Shown piece by piece: positions 31,714 to 42,540 of a DNA stretch of 64,000 bases. A program made the translations under genes and the position numbers. Below the pieces are notes generated by a model. It searched no databases, had not been told where the DNA came from, and worked only from the letters and a program-made list of their open reading frames with translations. The stretch is from Juglans regia (Eukaryota; Streptophyta; Magnoliopsida; Fagales; Juglandaceae), in contig NC_049912.1 of the NCBI RefSeq assembly GCF_001411555.2, forward strand, positions 14,703,145-14,767,144, in the 5' to 3' direction. Position 1 is the first letter of the stretch, and each line of letters opens with the position of its first letter.

Positions 31714-32238
31714 ACGAGGCAACGACACTTCGTGTGGCGTGTCGTAGAGATAATGATGGTTGTGTGATTGATGGACGTGGAACGTGATGAGTAGTGTCGA
31801 GAACTGTGGAACAGTATCCCGAAGTAGCTATGATGTGGTCTGTAGTCTGAGGTGACAGGTGTTACCGTAATTGACTTATGCTGGGAGTATGGGTGAAGTA
31901 GTACGACAAGTATAAGAGTGCGCAGTGGAAGCATGACTAGGGAATGTCACGAAGTGACATGGTTACCAGCAGTCGTGCTTATGACGGGTGAGGAGTTAGC
32001 GTAAGAATAGCGCAGCGGGATCGTGATGAGATGTCATGATGTGTTAGGAGTACGTGAGGAACCGTACTCGTGATTAGTTAGAAGTTGGCATAAGAATGGC
32101 AAAGTGGGATGTTAGGTGGTGTGACAAGGTCATGGTGTAGCTTGGGAGTAGTATCGAGCTATATGACGTGACGTAATACTCCCTTTTCTAAAATCATTTT
32201 ATAAAAAGTCACACCACAAGGATGGGCGTTACAGTATG

Positions 32239-32865
32239 TGTTGGTAGATTTTGCTTGGAGATTTGATTGATGAAAATGGGTGTTGATGGTGGAAATGTTC
32301 AGTTTTGACATTAGTGATGATGAAGTTTTGAATTGTTGTTATATTTTGATGCAATATTGTGTAGATCTTGTTTTGATGCAGTGTTAACTTGATTTATGTA
32401 AGTTTATGGTTTGATTCAAAGCATGCTAAGATTTTATAAAATAGTTTTGCATGATCTTTAAAGTGATAAAAACCGATTGGTGCAAAGTGAGTTATGTTTG
32501 GTTTAGGTTGTGATTTTAGCTTTAGGATTTTGATTCTATGGTCATGATTTTTATGAATCTTGTTTTTAAAGCTTAGGTCTAAGGGTTAAGAATGAGTTTT
32601 TCAAATTTTTTAACTTAAGTCTTTGTTAGATTTTTGAAGAAAATGCAAGAGTTTGAGTTTAAGCATAAACTAGAGGCTCTTGGCCGGTTCAATGTTTGGT
32701 TTAATGAAATATTTGTTATGACATGCTAGATTTGATGTTTAGATAGTTAGAACTTGAATATGAGGTATATGGTTATATTCTTAATTTCAATATTTATTGC
32801 ATGAAAATCAAGGATTTAGGGTCTGAAGTGTGCTTTCTCATCTTTACTGCCATCCATACAAATAA
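32239..32865 (+). mobile_element. Large gypsy LTR, piece 3
   Basis: Continuation of the LTR begun at 14746 and 18303 after the GTATG duplication. T/G-rich text (TTTGATGATGATG-like, CATGCTAAGATTTT, CTTGGCCGGTTC) parallels the middle of the 56254 LTR. The right end is uncertain. TACAAA follows CCATCCA near 32865 and matches the TACAAA before 14746, which would make 14746 to about 32865 a TG...CA unit with TSD, but this match is short and could be chance. Confidence 0.45.
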
Positions 32866-33394
32866 CATGTTGTATCAAAGATAGTCACAAATTCTCTATG
32901 GTTCCAATATTGGAAATATTGCACGGAAATAATATATCATCCTATTATTTATCGGTTGCTTGAATTCTTTACTCTTATATGTTCATGTTTTGCTAAGTAA
33001 ACATAATTAGTTGCCAATACTTGAAAGCTTGAGAACTTATGTTTTATGTTCCACAATATGGAATCCAATAAAATAATAAGAATATAAAACATACCTATGT
33101 CTAGGACCATTATTTAACAGTTTAAGCATTTCGAGTTGTATTCTCTTTTCGAATTGAACCATATATATATTTTTTTCCAAACAGGAAAAAGTAACGTCAC
33201 ACAAGGTAACAAAGATCGGATTATCGGAACAAGAGATCGTGCTTTTTGTGGCAACAAGAAGTCGTCGCAAAAAGTCCTTATATTGTAGATAAACCAAAAT
33301 TCCAGTGAAAAAAAAAACTCGCTGCATGGTAGTCATAAATAACTCATCTCAAATACTCTTTTTTTTTGGCAATTTTTTGTGGCTGTCGTAAATA
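32866..33394. other. Intergenic A/T-rich stretch
   Basis: No protein or RNA gene recognised. 'Gtcgtcgcaaaaagtcc' and 'ttatattgtagata' near 33260-33290 resemble terminal bits of CACTA elements of the kind starting at 33395, so it may include a decayed relative. Confidence 0.4.
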
Positions 33395-36114
33395 CACTAC
33401 AAGAAAAAGCCGTTAATGCGGCCAAATAAAATTGCAGAGAGCTAAAATTGGACGGCAGAGATGCATTGTCACTGTAGTCGTGTTTTTCTTATGGAGAGCA
33501 AGCGATTCACCGCAAAAAAGACTATTTGCGGCGACCAATTTTCGCCGCAAATACAAACAGCCTGACATAGCACGTTATCAGTATTGGACGGCGACGTTTT
33601 GGCTATATTTTTTCCCCTTTCTTTCTTTTTCCCCCTCTTTATTTTTTCCTTCTCCCCCTCTTTTCTTTTCTTTTCCCCTGGCTCGATACTCACTCTCTAT
33701 TCTCTGAGTTTGATGCCTCCCTTCCCAAGCCGTACCTGCTGCCATGCCATCGCCACCTCGCCGAGGAGGTGAGTCTCTCAATCCTCTGTTTGTTTCTTTC
33801 TCTATCTTCTTCTTTGTGTGTGCGAATTTTTCTCTCTCTCTCTCTCCCTCTCCTTTATCTCTCTCCGTCTGTTTCTCTCACTCTCTACAAATCGTCCTGA
33901 TTATCTCTCTCTCTCTCTCTTTCTCTCCTTTCCATCGTCGTATGTGGGGGATCTCTACCGGAGTGTGGACGAGGGGCTACTGCTCAATGAATGGGTTTGT
34001 GTTTGTCAAAAATTTCCCCTTCTGTTTTAGGTATATGTATTGCAAGCATTTCATCTGAGCATAGTATTATTGTCTTCATCTCTGTTTGTTCTAATTTCGT
34101 AGATTTGGAGTTCCTGTGTACTGTTTGGGTAAATGGGCGCTCTTTGGGAACTCGATTGTGACAGTTCAAGTCTGAATGGAAGCTTCTTTGGTGCCTCTCT
34201 GTAAGCGTCTCCGGGTTCTTGCTGATCATAGGCATCGACTTTGTTGGTAAGGTTTTGCTTCTTCACCTAGCGGGCTTCTTCTTTTCTTTTTCCTCTTTTT
34301 CTCATGCAACTGTACTTGATTTTTCTCTCTGGGTTTGGTCTTGGCTGTGAATGAAAGAGTGGGTTGATCTTATTTTTCTACAAAATTCGAGTCTTCATCT
34401 GGTTTGTGAATTTTGAAGGGTTATGTTGTGGGAGGTTTTAGTATATTCACCGCAATCTTGAAGGGTTATGATCTTGAGTCTCTCAATCTCTTGTTTTCAC
34501 TTTTGTTTGGTATAATTTTGTTTTCTCTCAAACTAGTTCATCCCAGAATCATAAACAAGAGGGAGAAATCTTTGTTAGTCTGGCTATTTTTGTTTCAAGT
34601 TGTTTCCAAGACATCTTACAAGTTTTAATTGCTATTTGTTCTGTGAATTTTAGTAGTTGATGAGTTGCTAACAATCATTCTGTAAAATTGCATTGTCTAG
34701 TTAACAGCCATTCAGTAAAATTGCATTGTCCAGCTAACGCAGTTGATGAGTTGCTAACAGCCATTCAGTTAGCATTCTATTGTCTTGAATGGGGGCTTGA
34801 ATTCTTGCATTTAATTTAAGTGTATTTGCACATATTGCAAATTTTATTTTGAAAAAAAAAAATTCTAATGGTGTTTATCAGCAAAAGAGGGAAAAACAAA
34901 CCAATGTGCTTGAAGGAATTGGTCTCATAGAAAAGAAGCTGAAAAACAGAATTCAATGGAAGTAAGGGAATGTTTTCTTCTCTTTTCAAAGTTTTGTGTT
35001 ATATTTGTTATCCTAATTGTGAGGATTGATTATCAGCTGCACGTGAGAATTTACTTTGTTTGATGGATTATTTGTTTAGAGGACTTGATGTCTAAAGCAA
35101 TGGGAGGTTAATTTACTTTTTATACTTAATTTTTTTTTATGCAAGTAAAATATGGGTCCAAAATATTTTTGTACATCTCTCAACTTTCTATTTTTTTCTT
35201 TATGCATTTTGCTCTTTGATTGGTCTTTAACAGATTGCTTGGTTTATGCGTTATATTAAATAAGGTGACTGTTATTATTATTTTACTCTTGTTTCTTTCT
35301 ATTTCTATTTCTTTCTTTCCATGTTTTTGTGTGTGCATGTGTGGCTTTAGTAAGGGCTGACTTTAGTAATGATGTTTTCAAATGATGATGATTTCACTAC
35401 CTCTCAAAAGCATAACATGATCTTGAGGATGTAGCCAAACTACCCTCACTGAGGAGGTGAGTCTCTCAATCTGATCTTGAGGATGGAGCCTAAAGTTTTA
35501 TGTTTGTTTGGTTGGACTCATTACATTCTCTCAGACTTGTTGGATTTACTGTACAATTTTTTATGCTTTCTTTTTGGTTACTATACAATTTTTGGCTGAG
35601 AAAATGTTTACATATATTAAGTTGTTGTGGCTATATGTGAAACCCATATGTGCACATTATCCAAGATTGCATTTGGTGATTCTATTGCAAACATATTTTT
35701 GAGGATGTTTAGTGCATGGCTTGGATTTTGATGAATACGTGTTTTGCATTTATATTTTTTTTTGGGAATAATTGTTCTCTGCGGCGAATCCTAATTCGCT
35801 GCAGATATTTTTTTTAATGTTTATCATTATTTGCGGCGAATACTGCTCGCCGCAAATAGTAGTTTCTGGAGAACTAGCTTGCGCCAAAAATGATTCTATG
35901 TTGCATGAATAGCTTATTTCCGACGAAATGTTTTCGCAGAAAAAGGTATCCCATTCGACGAAATCTGAAGGCCACCGTAATTGATCAACCCAGACGATTT
36001 ATTCTCGGCCAATTTGCTGCGAACGAATATCGGTCGAAGGAAGTCTTTTGTGGCGAAAATTTACATTTTTGTAGCGAATTCTACTCGTCGGAAAAGGCCA
36101 GAATTTTTGTAGTG
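33395..36114. mobile_element. Non-autonomous CACTA (En/Spm-like) transposon, 2,720 bp, TSD ATA
   Basis: The left end is CACTACAAGAAAAAGCC; the reverse complement of the right end is CACTACAAAAATTCTGGCC. The 3-bp duplication ATA lies at 33392-33394 and 36115-36117. CACTACAA termini and 3-bp TSDs define the superfamily. Subterminal GCGGCGA/TCGCCGC motifs recur near both ends (33526, 33540, 35779, 35831, 35845, 36050). No transposase is encoded. The interior (33.6-34.3 kb) looks like a gene's 5' region: pyrimidine-rich leader, an ATG-containing short open segment ending CCGAGGAG/GTGAGTC like an exon-donor junction, then CT-rich intron-like sequence. This could be captured host DNA. Confidence 0.88.
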
Positions 36115-36132
36115 ATAAGACTTTTTGTAAAG

Positions 36133-36302
36133 AGTAATGTTATATATAGTCGTGGAATGCACAAATGCCGTACAGTCGCTTTAAAAAAGAGTAGGGTCTA
36201 CTATTAAAAAATTAATTTCTTTTCATGTGGGTCTCATATTTATTCATTTTTTTCAAAGCGACTGCACGGCGCTTGCACACTTACGACTGCATATAGAATT
36301 AT
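36133..36302. mobile_element. MITE (about 170 bp) with imperfect terminal inverted repeats
   Basis: The left arm AGTAATGTTATATATAGTCG pairs imperfectly with the right arm CGACTGCATATAGAATTAT. An inner pair, GCCGTACAGTCGCTTT and AAAGCGACTGCACGGC, extends the inverted repeat to over 50 bp per side. No coding capacity. It resembles an abundant MITE type I associate with Fagales genomes, from memory only. The TSD is unclear. Confidence 0.75.
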
Positions 36303-37099
36303 CATCGCAAAAGGTAGATAATTTTGTAGCGATTTTTTTTGCCACATATAGTTATTCATTCTATTCAAAGATTTGGTTGCAAATAATTATTTGAAGTAGG
36401 AAAACTCACTACAAATAATTATTTGTGACCAAAATAATCTTTTACAAAATAAAAAAATAGTACTAAAATAGAATTTATAAAAAATACACATCCAGATTAT
36501 ATTTCAACCCAAAAAAGCAATTACACAAACAAGAAATTGAAACAAATTACATCTCTGTTGGACAAACAAAGAACTTAAAAAAAAGTTTTGCCTTGGTGAT
36601 GGATGGATTTGAGGAATGGACATAACTATATTCAACTATCCAAAAAAGGAACATATCCTTATACCCTAAAGCACATAAAGAATATGAATTAGAACTACAC
36701 TAAGCTCATAGATAAAAAGAAAAGAAAAATCATAAACATGTTCACTAAGCATTTAACATTTATAAGTTGGACTACAAAAGAATAGAAGTATCACTTCATG
36801 ATCCAATACTACCCCTATGTGGGAACTGAGAAATATATTTTCAATGAGAAGTAAACACTACCAGGAACACAACTTCAACAAGAATATTCCATGAGATTGA
36901 AGTGGCAGCTTCCTTATTGTCACTTGAAAATATGCTAATACTAAAACGTATCAAGGATACCATTACAAATCAATTAAAGAATAGTACAATATATAAATGG
37001 AATACATGTTATACAAGAAATATATGACACAAAAGATATCTATATATATATATACACACTTGCAGGCTTCATTGAAAGAAAATGAGCAGTTTTATCAAG
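36303..37099. other. A/T-rich intergenic DNA with a possible CACTA terminus
   Basis: No gene. CACTACAAATAATTATTTG at about 36406 looks like another CACTA-type end, with no partner found nearby. The rest is unremarkable A/T-rich sequence. Confidence 0.4.
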
Positions 37100-37259
37100 A
37101 GGAATTTTATGCATTAGTCACTATTCACTTTCACACCCTACACTTATAATTTTTTTTTTCCATAAGGTATGAGAGTGTTTTTCATAGGGTGTAGGGATAT
37201 TTTTTATTGGATGTGGGGCGTGTGGTAGTGAATAGTGGCTGATGAGAAAGATTTTTCTT
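37100..37259. mobile_element. MITE-like inverted-repeat element (about 160 bp)
   Basis: The left arm contains ATTAGTCACTATTCACT and CACACCC. The reverse complement of the right arm contains ATCAGCCACTATTCACT and CACACGCC. The central part is A/T-rich. No coding capacity; no clear TSD. Confidence 0.65.
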
Positions 37260-37358
37260 TTGTCAATGGCTATTGAAAAAAAAGCATGATGCACTACATC
37301 GTTGTTCTATTAATAGCCAAGAAAACTGAAGTATATTGTTCTATTTAACAATTAATCT

Positions 37359-37560
37359 CTATTTGAATAATGAGATGAGATAAGATGATTTTAGATGAAA
37401 GTTGAAAGTTGAATAAAATGTTATTAGAATATTATTTTTTAATATTATTATTGTTTTGAAATTTAAAAAAGTTAAATTTTTTATTATATTTCATGTGGAA
37501 ATTTGGAAAAGTTGTAATGATGAGATGAGATGAGATGAAACCATTTCTGTATCCAAACAG
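37359..37560. mobile_element. MITE (about 200 bp) with TGAGATGAGATG subterminal repeats
   Basis: The left terminus is CTATTTGAATA; the reverse complement of the right terminus is CTGTTTGGATA. Both are followed inward by GATGAGATGAGAT-type repeats. The interior is A/T-rich. I recall this type as very common in Juglandaceae and Fagaceae, unverified here. A related end occurs at 18299-18345. Confidence 0.75.
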
Positions 37561-38379
37561 GACATCTTAGAATGCAAGAGAGACCAAAATTTGCACCATG
37601 CCTAACTGGAAAACAAATTGAGCCTAGAAATCCAAGTATATTAATAACAGCAAATCATCAAATCTAATAACAACTACTCTGAAAACAAACAATGGTCAAA
37701 CCTTACTCCGAGAGATCGTTACCTTCATATTATATAACCGTAAAGTGCATAAACAGATATCAACACATAATTTTTCTGCTATTAATAAATGAAAACCAAT
37801 TCTTGCAAAATAGGACAAAATGTTATATTTGTGAACACATTCACGAAAAACAGAGCAAAAAATGAGAAAATAATATGTTAGATTTGTCAACACATTATTA
37901 TTTTTTTCAATAAATTTATCATGAACACATTCAAGAAAGTAGATTCCAAAACAACTAAATAGGTTAAAGTCAACATATCTTTCCAGTTAAGATTGATACT
38001 GCCAACAAAAACATTCCTTTGTTGAGACACTTACAGTCTTATGGGATAAAAAAATGTTAAATAAATACCATAAAATACCATCTCCATCAGAGCTACACAA
38101 AGAGATTATTTAAGAAGAAAATCCGTAACAAGTCAAAATAATCATTTTCTTCAAATTACCTGGAGTGCTAATGAATGTCCACTTAAATAAAAATGGCCTG
38201 ATGACAGCCATAGCAATGGACAACACTATTACCACCTTGTTGTAATGCTCGCCAAATTCATCTAGCCATCTTTGAAGCTTTGTGCAATGATTGTCCTTCT
38301 GGTGGGACTTTAAAAAAAAATTTAGAAAACAAAATGGAAATTATTGAACTTTTTAAAACTTTTCGATCCCTTCTTCCTT
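37561..38379. other. A/T-rich intergenic stretch
   Basis: I see no gene, RNA or recognisable transposon. 'Ttgtgaacacattcacgaaaaacagagcaaaa' and 'catgaacacattcaagaaag' near 37830 and 37920 are a loose local repeat. Confidence 0.4.
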
Positions 38380-41300
38380 AGGATTAAAATATATATATAT
38401 CAATAGTTAAAATTGAAACATGCTTTGTAAATTTAAAAGAGAGTTTGGAGCATAATTCATTTTTATCAAATTATAAAGTCCATTTTTCAAAATATGGTTT
38501 CGTGTGTTGCGTAAAATGTGTCTAGACTTCTGTCACTTTTTCCTTAGGTCATGTCTATCTTGAAGCTTTGTCCTAATTTCATTCTTGGGAGGGGCATACA
38601 TAAAAAAAATTGAGTCAAATACTGAGTAAGTATTACTTCATATAATAAATATCTACTAACATAGGTTTTCATTCATGCATTTTTCATTCCTCTGTCTACT
38701 TTACAAATAGCGTTTATTTCCTTTGAAAACATTACAAGGTGTGGTTTTTATTTAAAAAGGTTTTCATTCATCATAAAAACATTTCCCACACATTTTTTTC
38801 ATAAAGAGATAAATCATTCCATAACATCCAATTATCTGTTATAATGTTTCATTGACTGGTACACATTGTTACGCCCTGTGTGTTAGGATTATCGGTCTTT
38901 TAGACCCGGACTCCGCCCATGACCACAAGTTGAGATTCTCTTTCAGTTAAGTGGCAACATTGGGTGTACTACCAGTACTACTTACCCGACATTGCTATCA
39001 GCCCGGTCCATTGGTTCCATTATTCATTCATTCAGATATGGTTTTTTTTTTTTTTGAAGAGCCGAAGGTCACATGTTTAATAGTGACCCCATCCCAAATT
39101 TTATTAATAGCCCTCACTAGGGATTTACAAATAAGCCACTAAAACCATCCCTTATATCAAACAAAAATAAAACAAGCAAACCAAACCAAGAAAATACTAA
39201 ACAGGCCTATAAGAAAAAACACAAAAAGCTAAATAGGCTATAAGGAAAAAAACACCAAACCGAACCACACAAGTCGTTAGATTCGAATGGTTGGGAGACC
39301 CACTTTATCAATCCTAACAATGCCCTTTTGCATCCTCAGCAGCTGGTCATAGTTATCATAAATAGAATTAGAGCCCAACTCACCTTGTTTAGCAAGAAAA
39401 TCTGCAGCTTGATTCGCCTTATGGTATCGATGGATCACTCTGAACATAACCTCTTGAAGTTCAAACATTAGCATCTCCCAATAATCCCATAAATAGCACA
39501 ATGTACATTTCCTAGCCCGAATCGAATTCACAATAATTTTAGAGTCACTTTCCATGACCACTCTAAAGCACAACAATCTTATTCATAACTGAACCCCCTC
39601 TACAATAGCCTTTAACTCAGCCCCATTATTAGTACCAATGCTGAAATAACTAGAGAAGGCTCCCTTCATCTTACCCTCCACATCCTTAAGAATGCCCCCT
39701 CCACCCGAGCTGCCTGGATTGTTACGGCAACTACCATCACAATTCATCTTCATCCACCCCGTTGGGGGCTTTGACCAAGCTACAATCTTATGAGCTCTTG
39801 TGCCAACAGCTGGGACCTGCAATTGAAGTGCTTCTAAGATATGTGAGTCATGCATAGATAACGGATGGGTATTGTTGATTTCACCCGCAAGAATCCTCAA
39901 CCACACCTTTACCTACCTCCAAACTTGATCAGTGCTCTCTTTCACACCCTCGGTGCTTACATCTTTTTTTCCACAAACTCCATGTAATTAGGCATGGCAT
40001 GATACCTGTAAGAACACCAGTAATCGACGCTTTTCTTGCACAAGTAAACCAAGCAATAATTCTTGCCTTCCAAGACCGTTGCCGCATACAAGGTATTCTC
40101 AGAAGACTACTAGCATGATCCCAAACCTCTTTTGCAAATTGGCCCGTTGCTAACACATGATCAATGGTTTCCCGATGATGTAAACTACAACAATCACACG
40201 CCGAAGCAAGTAAAACACATTTATTCTGCACCCTATCATCCATAGGTAGCCCAATATGCGGTGCCAAAACCAATCATTCCAAGGCACCACTCTCCTTTCT
40301 TCCGAGTCGCCTCCCATGTAGATGCAGTGGAGAAATTCCCATCTAAAGATGGCTTCCAAACACACATCTGGCCCTTCACAACCAATAAACCTGGTCTGAA
40401 TAATTTCATCAGTTACAATATCGCCTACTAGCAACTTCAACAGATCAACATCCCAAGTTTGATCAACCCAACAATCTTGAATACAAAGTTTTTTTTTTTT
40501 TTTTTTTTTCTGAATTTCCGCCGCTCCCACAGATAGATGCCCCGAAGCCAACCAACGATCATACCAAAAGGAGGAATTGCCACCCCTCATCAGAACTTGA
40601 ACATCATCCATCACCTCTGGCACAATAGATAAAATCGACCTCCAAAGCCGAGAATTAGAGGGCCGCCGAACATATTACATAATGTGACTGTCTTTTAAAT
40701 ATTTAGCTCTGAAAAAATCAGCCCACATACTCTTGGACGTTAGAAGATGGAATGCAAATTTCATGTGGAGAGAACGTTGAATTTCCTTAACATCTTGAAC
40801 TCCCAAACCCCATTCCAGGATTGGTTTACAAACTTTCGACCAGCCACGCCAATGCACTTTTTTTTTCCCCCCGTCCACATCCCCCCATAAAAAATTAGCC
40901 AAAATGGAGTTAATACGGGAGATGCCACCGGAATATTAATCACCAAAATAAGATGAATAGGCGTACTGGACAATACATGTCGTAATAAAATCAAACGACC
41001 TCCTTGAGACAATAATTTCAATTTCCACCCAGCCACCTTGTTTTTAATTTTATCAACTAAAGGCTCAAGAGTTCGAGAAATCAATCTCTGCGATACCAAA
41101 GGGGCACCCAAATAAGTCATCGGAAATTTTCCTTCCTTGAAACCCGTAAGTCACAACAACCCACACTATTCTCAAGGTTGTTAGGTAGATTCATATATTA
41201 AAATATTCATTTCATTTCCTTTCATTCATCCATTTCAATCATTTCATTTTCCTTCTTTTCATTTATCAGTCCATTTTATTTAATGAAACATCATTTCATA

Positions 41301-41500
41301 ACTTAAAACATCATCTTTTCATTTCATGGATCATGAAGATAATAAGTACTACATATACATCCATTTCATCATGCATACAACTATTCTCAAGGTGCATAAA
41401 AAGGATTATCAAAGAAGGTCATTACATACATATACTTTAAACTCTAATAGTTAAACATACTTTCATAAAATATAATTTTATTTCTAAGAAAATATTTCAT
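38380..41500 (-). mobile_element. Minus-strand relic of the LARD-family LTR, interrupted by a LINE
   Basis: On the minus strand, 39040-38600 aligns by eye with LTR1 of the LARD-like element at about 23170-23660. Shared text includes GGGTAAGTAGTACTGG, GTCTAAAAGA, GAATGAAAACCTATGTTA and TATGAAGTAATRCTTAC, then a damaged copy of the hairpin (38611-38631). Sequence beyond the LINE (41150-41320) matches the preceding part of LTR1 (ATATGAA...TAACAACC, GAAATGAAATGAAT). Outer limits are approximate because similarity fades. Confidence 0.65.
39042..41146 (-). pseudogene. 5'-truncated L1-type LINE ORF2 fragment
   Basis: On the minus strand from 41146: GFKEGKFPMTYLGAPL and GWKLKLLSQGGRLILLRHVL (end of RT and connecting region), ILEWGLGVQDVKEIQRSLHMKFAF, a zf-RVT type zinc domain (ASACDCCSLHHRETIDHVLATG at about 40200, 22 residues with CxCC...H...H spacing), and a terminal RNase H (MNCDGSCRNNPGSSGGGGIL at about 39750, SDSKIIV, then HRYHKANQAADFLAKQG at about 39420). 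It ends with a 3' tail and poly(A) (T14 at 39042-39055). Endonuclease and RT catalytic domains are missing and several frameshifts occur. A 21-T run (40489-40509) lies within the coding part. It inserted in an old LARD-family LTR; no TSD was recognised. Confidence 0.85.
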
Positions 41501-42103
41501 TTTCTTTCATTGCATAAAGATAACATTTTTCTTAGTGATAGTCTACTCAAACCATCACTAAATAATATCTTTTGTGACAGTTTCATGACTGTCATAAGTT
41601 CTAAGTCGATACAAAAACACAAATCTATTTTAGTGAACCCGTTTATCTTGACATTTATTTTAATATAAACCGTTATTATTTTATCAGTTGGCATCATATA
41701 GTGCATTAAGACACCGATTTTTTCATCACATTCATTATTTGTTCCGCAAATATTCACATGAAGTTAATTTAGATATTTCTTATCTAATAACTTGAGGAAA
41801 TAATAGCAAATAAAATGAAATTTGTATGCTTATTATCATGCAGTGTGGGAAGTTGTAGTGAATTACTAGATTTTGTTTTTTCAAGTAAAACAACCAGCTC
41901 TCTGTAGATGTGTATATGCAAGCCGCGCCGGAGTATATATATCATGAAACCCAATTTATCAATTAGTGTAATGATTCTCTAATATGTGAACGTGAGAATA
42001 AATTAATTAATATTATGTTGATGTGGTATAATACTAAGAATAAAATATAAACTCACACTAGGTAATTAGTGCGAGAAAGATATATATATATATATATATA
42101 TAT
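41501..42103. other. A/T-rich intergenic DNA ending in a TA microsatellite
   Basis: No gene. 'Ttttgtgacagttt' and 'gactgtcataag' near 41573-41600 are inverted and resemble subterminal CACTA motifs. (TA)n occupies about 42080-42102. Confidence 0.4.
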
Positions 42104-42192
42104 GCCAAAGGCCTGTGACTTGGTCGGCATAACCCTCAACCTCCAAAATAGAGGTCTAGAGTCCGATATCCCCCTCTCCCAAATAAAAAAAA
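42104..42192 (+). mobile_element. Short tRNA-derived SINE inserted in a TA microsatellite
   Basis: 89 bp with a pol III box A-like TGACTTGGTCGG (42116-42127) and box B-like GAGTCCGATATCC (about 42159-42171), ending in AAATAAAAAAAA. The layout matches tRNA-related plant SINEs. (TA)n tracts on both sides (about 42080-42103 and 42194-42222) serve as or hide the TSD. Box B departs from GGTTCGANNCC, so it is probably an old copy. Confidence 0.65.
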
Positions 42193-42194
42193 TG

Positions 42195-42222
<28 letters not shown>

Positions 42223-42228
<6 letters not shown>

Positions 42229-42540
42229 GACGTATTCGCTATGCATCACATATGTCGCTAATAACTTTTGCGCGCCTAGTGTCGCCGCAATATATGTTAC
42301 CGTTGAAAATCAACAACGAAATATAGATATATTGTGGCGATTGTTTTACATGATATTTGTCGCAGTAAATACTATATTTTCTATGACATTTCAACATAAA
42401 AATCCTTCCTAAATCAGTTATTTGTGACCAACATGTGGCAGTATAAATTCGCCAAATAAGATCTATTGCAGTGAGAAAATCCATTTATTGCGGCGACATA
42501 GGTCATTACAAAAATTTGTTTATTTTGTAGTCATCTGCCA
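42223..42540. other. Decayed CACTA-like subterminal sequence
   Basis: Contains GTCGCCGCAATATATG, TTGCGGCGACATAGG and TTGCAGTGA, similar to the subterminal and terminal motifs of the CACTA element at 33395-36114. No complete terminus pair could be drawn. Confidence 0.4.

Larger units (their letters stand above)
18758..32233 (+). mobile_element. Non-autonomous large-LTR gypsy element (LARD-like), TSD GTATG, with nested TRIM and copia
   Basis: LTR-PBS-internal-PPT-LTR order is complete. LTR1 is 18758-23857, the PBS is 23861-23872, the internal domain is only about 830 bp, the PPT lies before 24690, and LTR2 is 24690-32233. It is flanked by GTATG at 18753-18757 and 32234-32238. No gag or pol remains. 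A short open start (MSRPAVSTRKYF, 24046) ends after about 33 codons, and its GCAGTAAGTAC context looks like a donor. The 3' internal end (GGTGGGGAGAA before TGTAACACC) matches chromovirus practice, so this is probably a pol-deleted derivative mobilised in trans. LTR1 gained a TRIM multimer (21340-22511) and LTR2 gained a copia element (25936-30897). Confidence 0.9.
24690..32233 (+). repeat. LTR2 of the LARD-like element (split by a copia insertion)
   Basis: Pieces 24690-25935 and 30898-32233 together make about 2.58 kb of LTR. It starts TGTAACACCTCTC, keeps the G/C-rich leader-like block (about 25320-25930 and 30898-31140), and has a stem-loop repeat array (31377-31713) that LTR1 has mostly lost. 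Near 32175 it jumps from sequence matching LTR1 20675 to sequence matching LTR1 23818, a deletion of about 3.1 kb. It ends GATGGGCGTTACA, then TSD GTATG. Confidence 0.85.

Noticed and set aside
14746..32865. TACAAA flanking 14746 and about 32865 as proof of a complete LTR with TSD
   Set aside because: A six-base match within a searched interval is weak, the expected 3' LTR landmarks are missing, and gypsy TSDs are usually 5 bp. Kept only as a low-confidence boundary.
42080..42192. tRNA gene
   Set aside because: Box A/B-like motifs are present, but there is no cloverleaf, no anticodon stem and an A-rich tail; fits a SINE instead.
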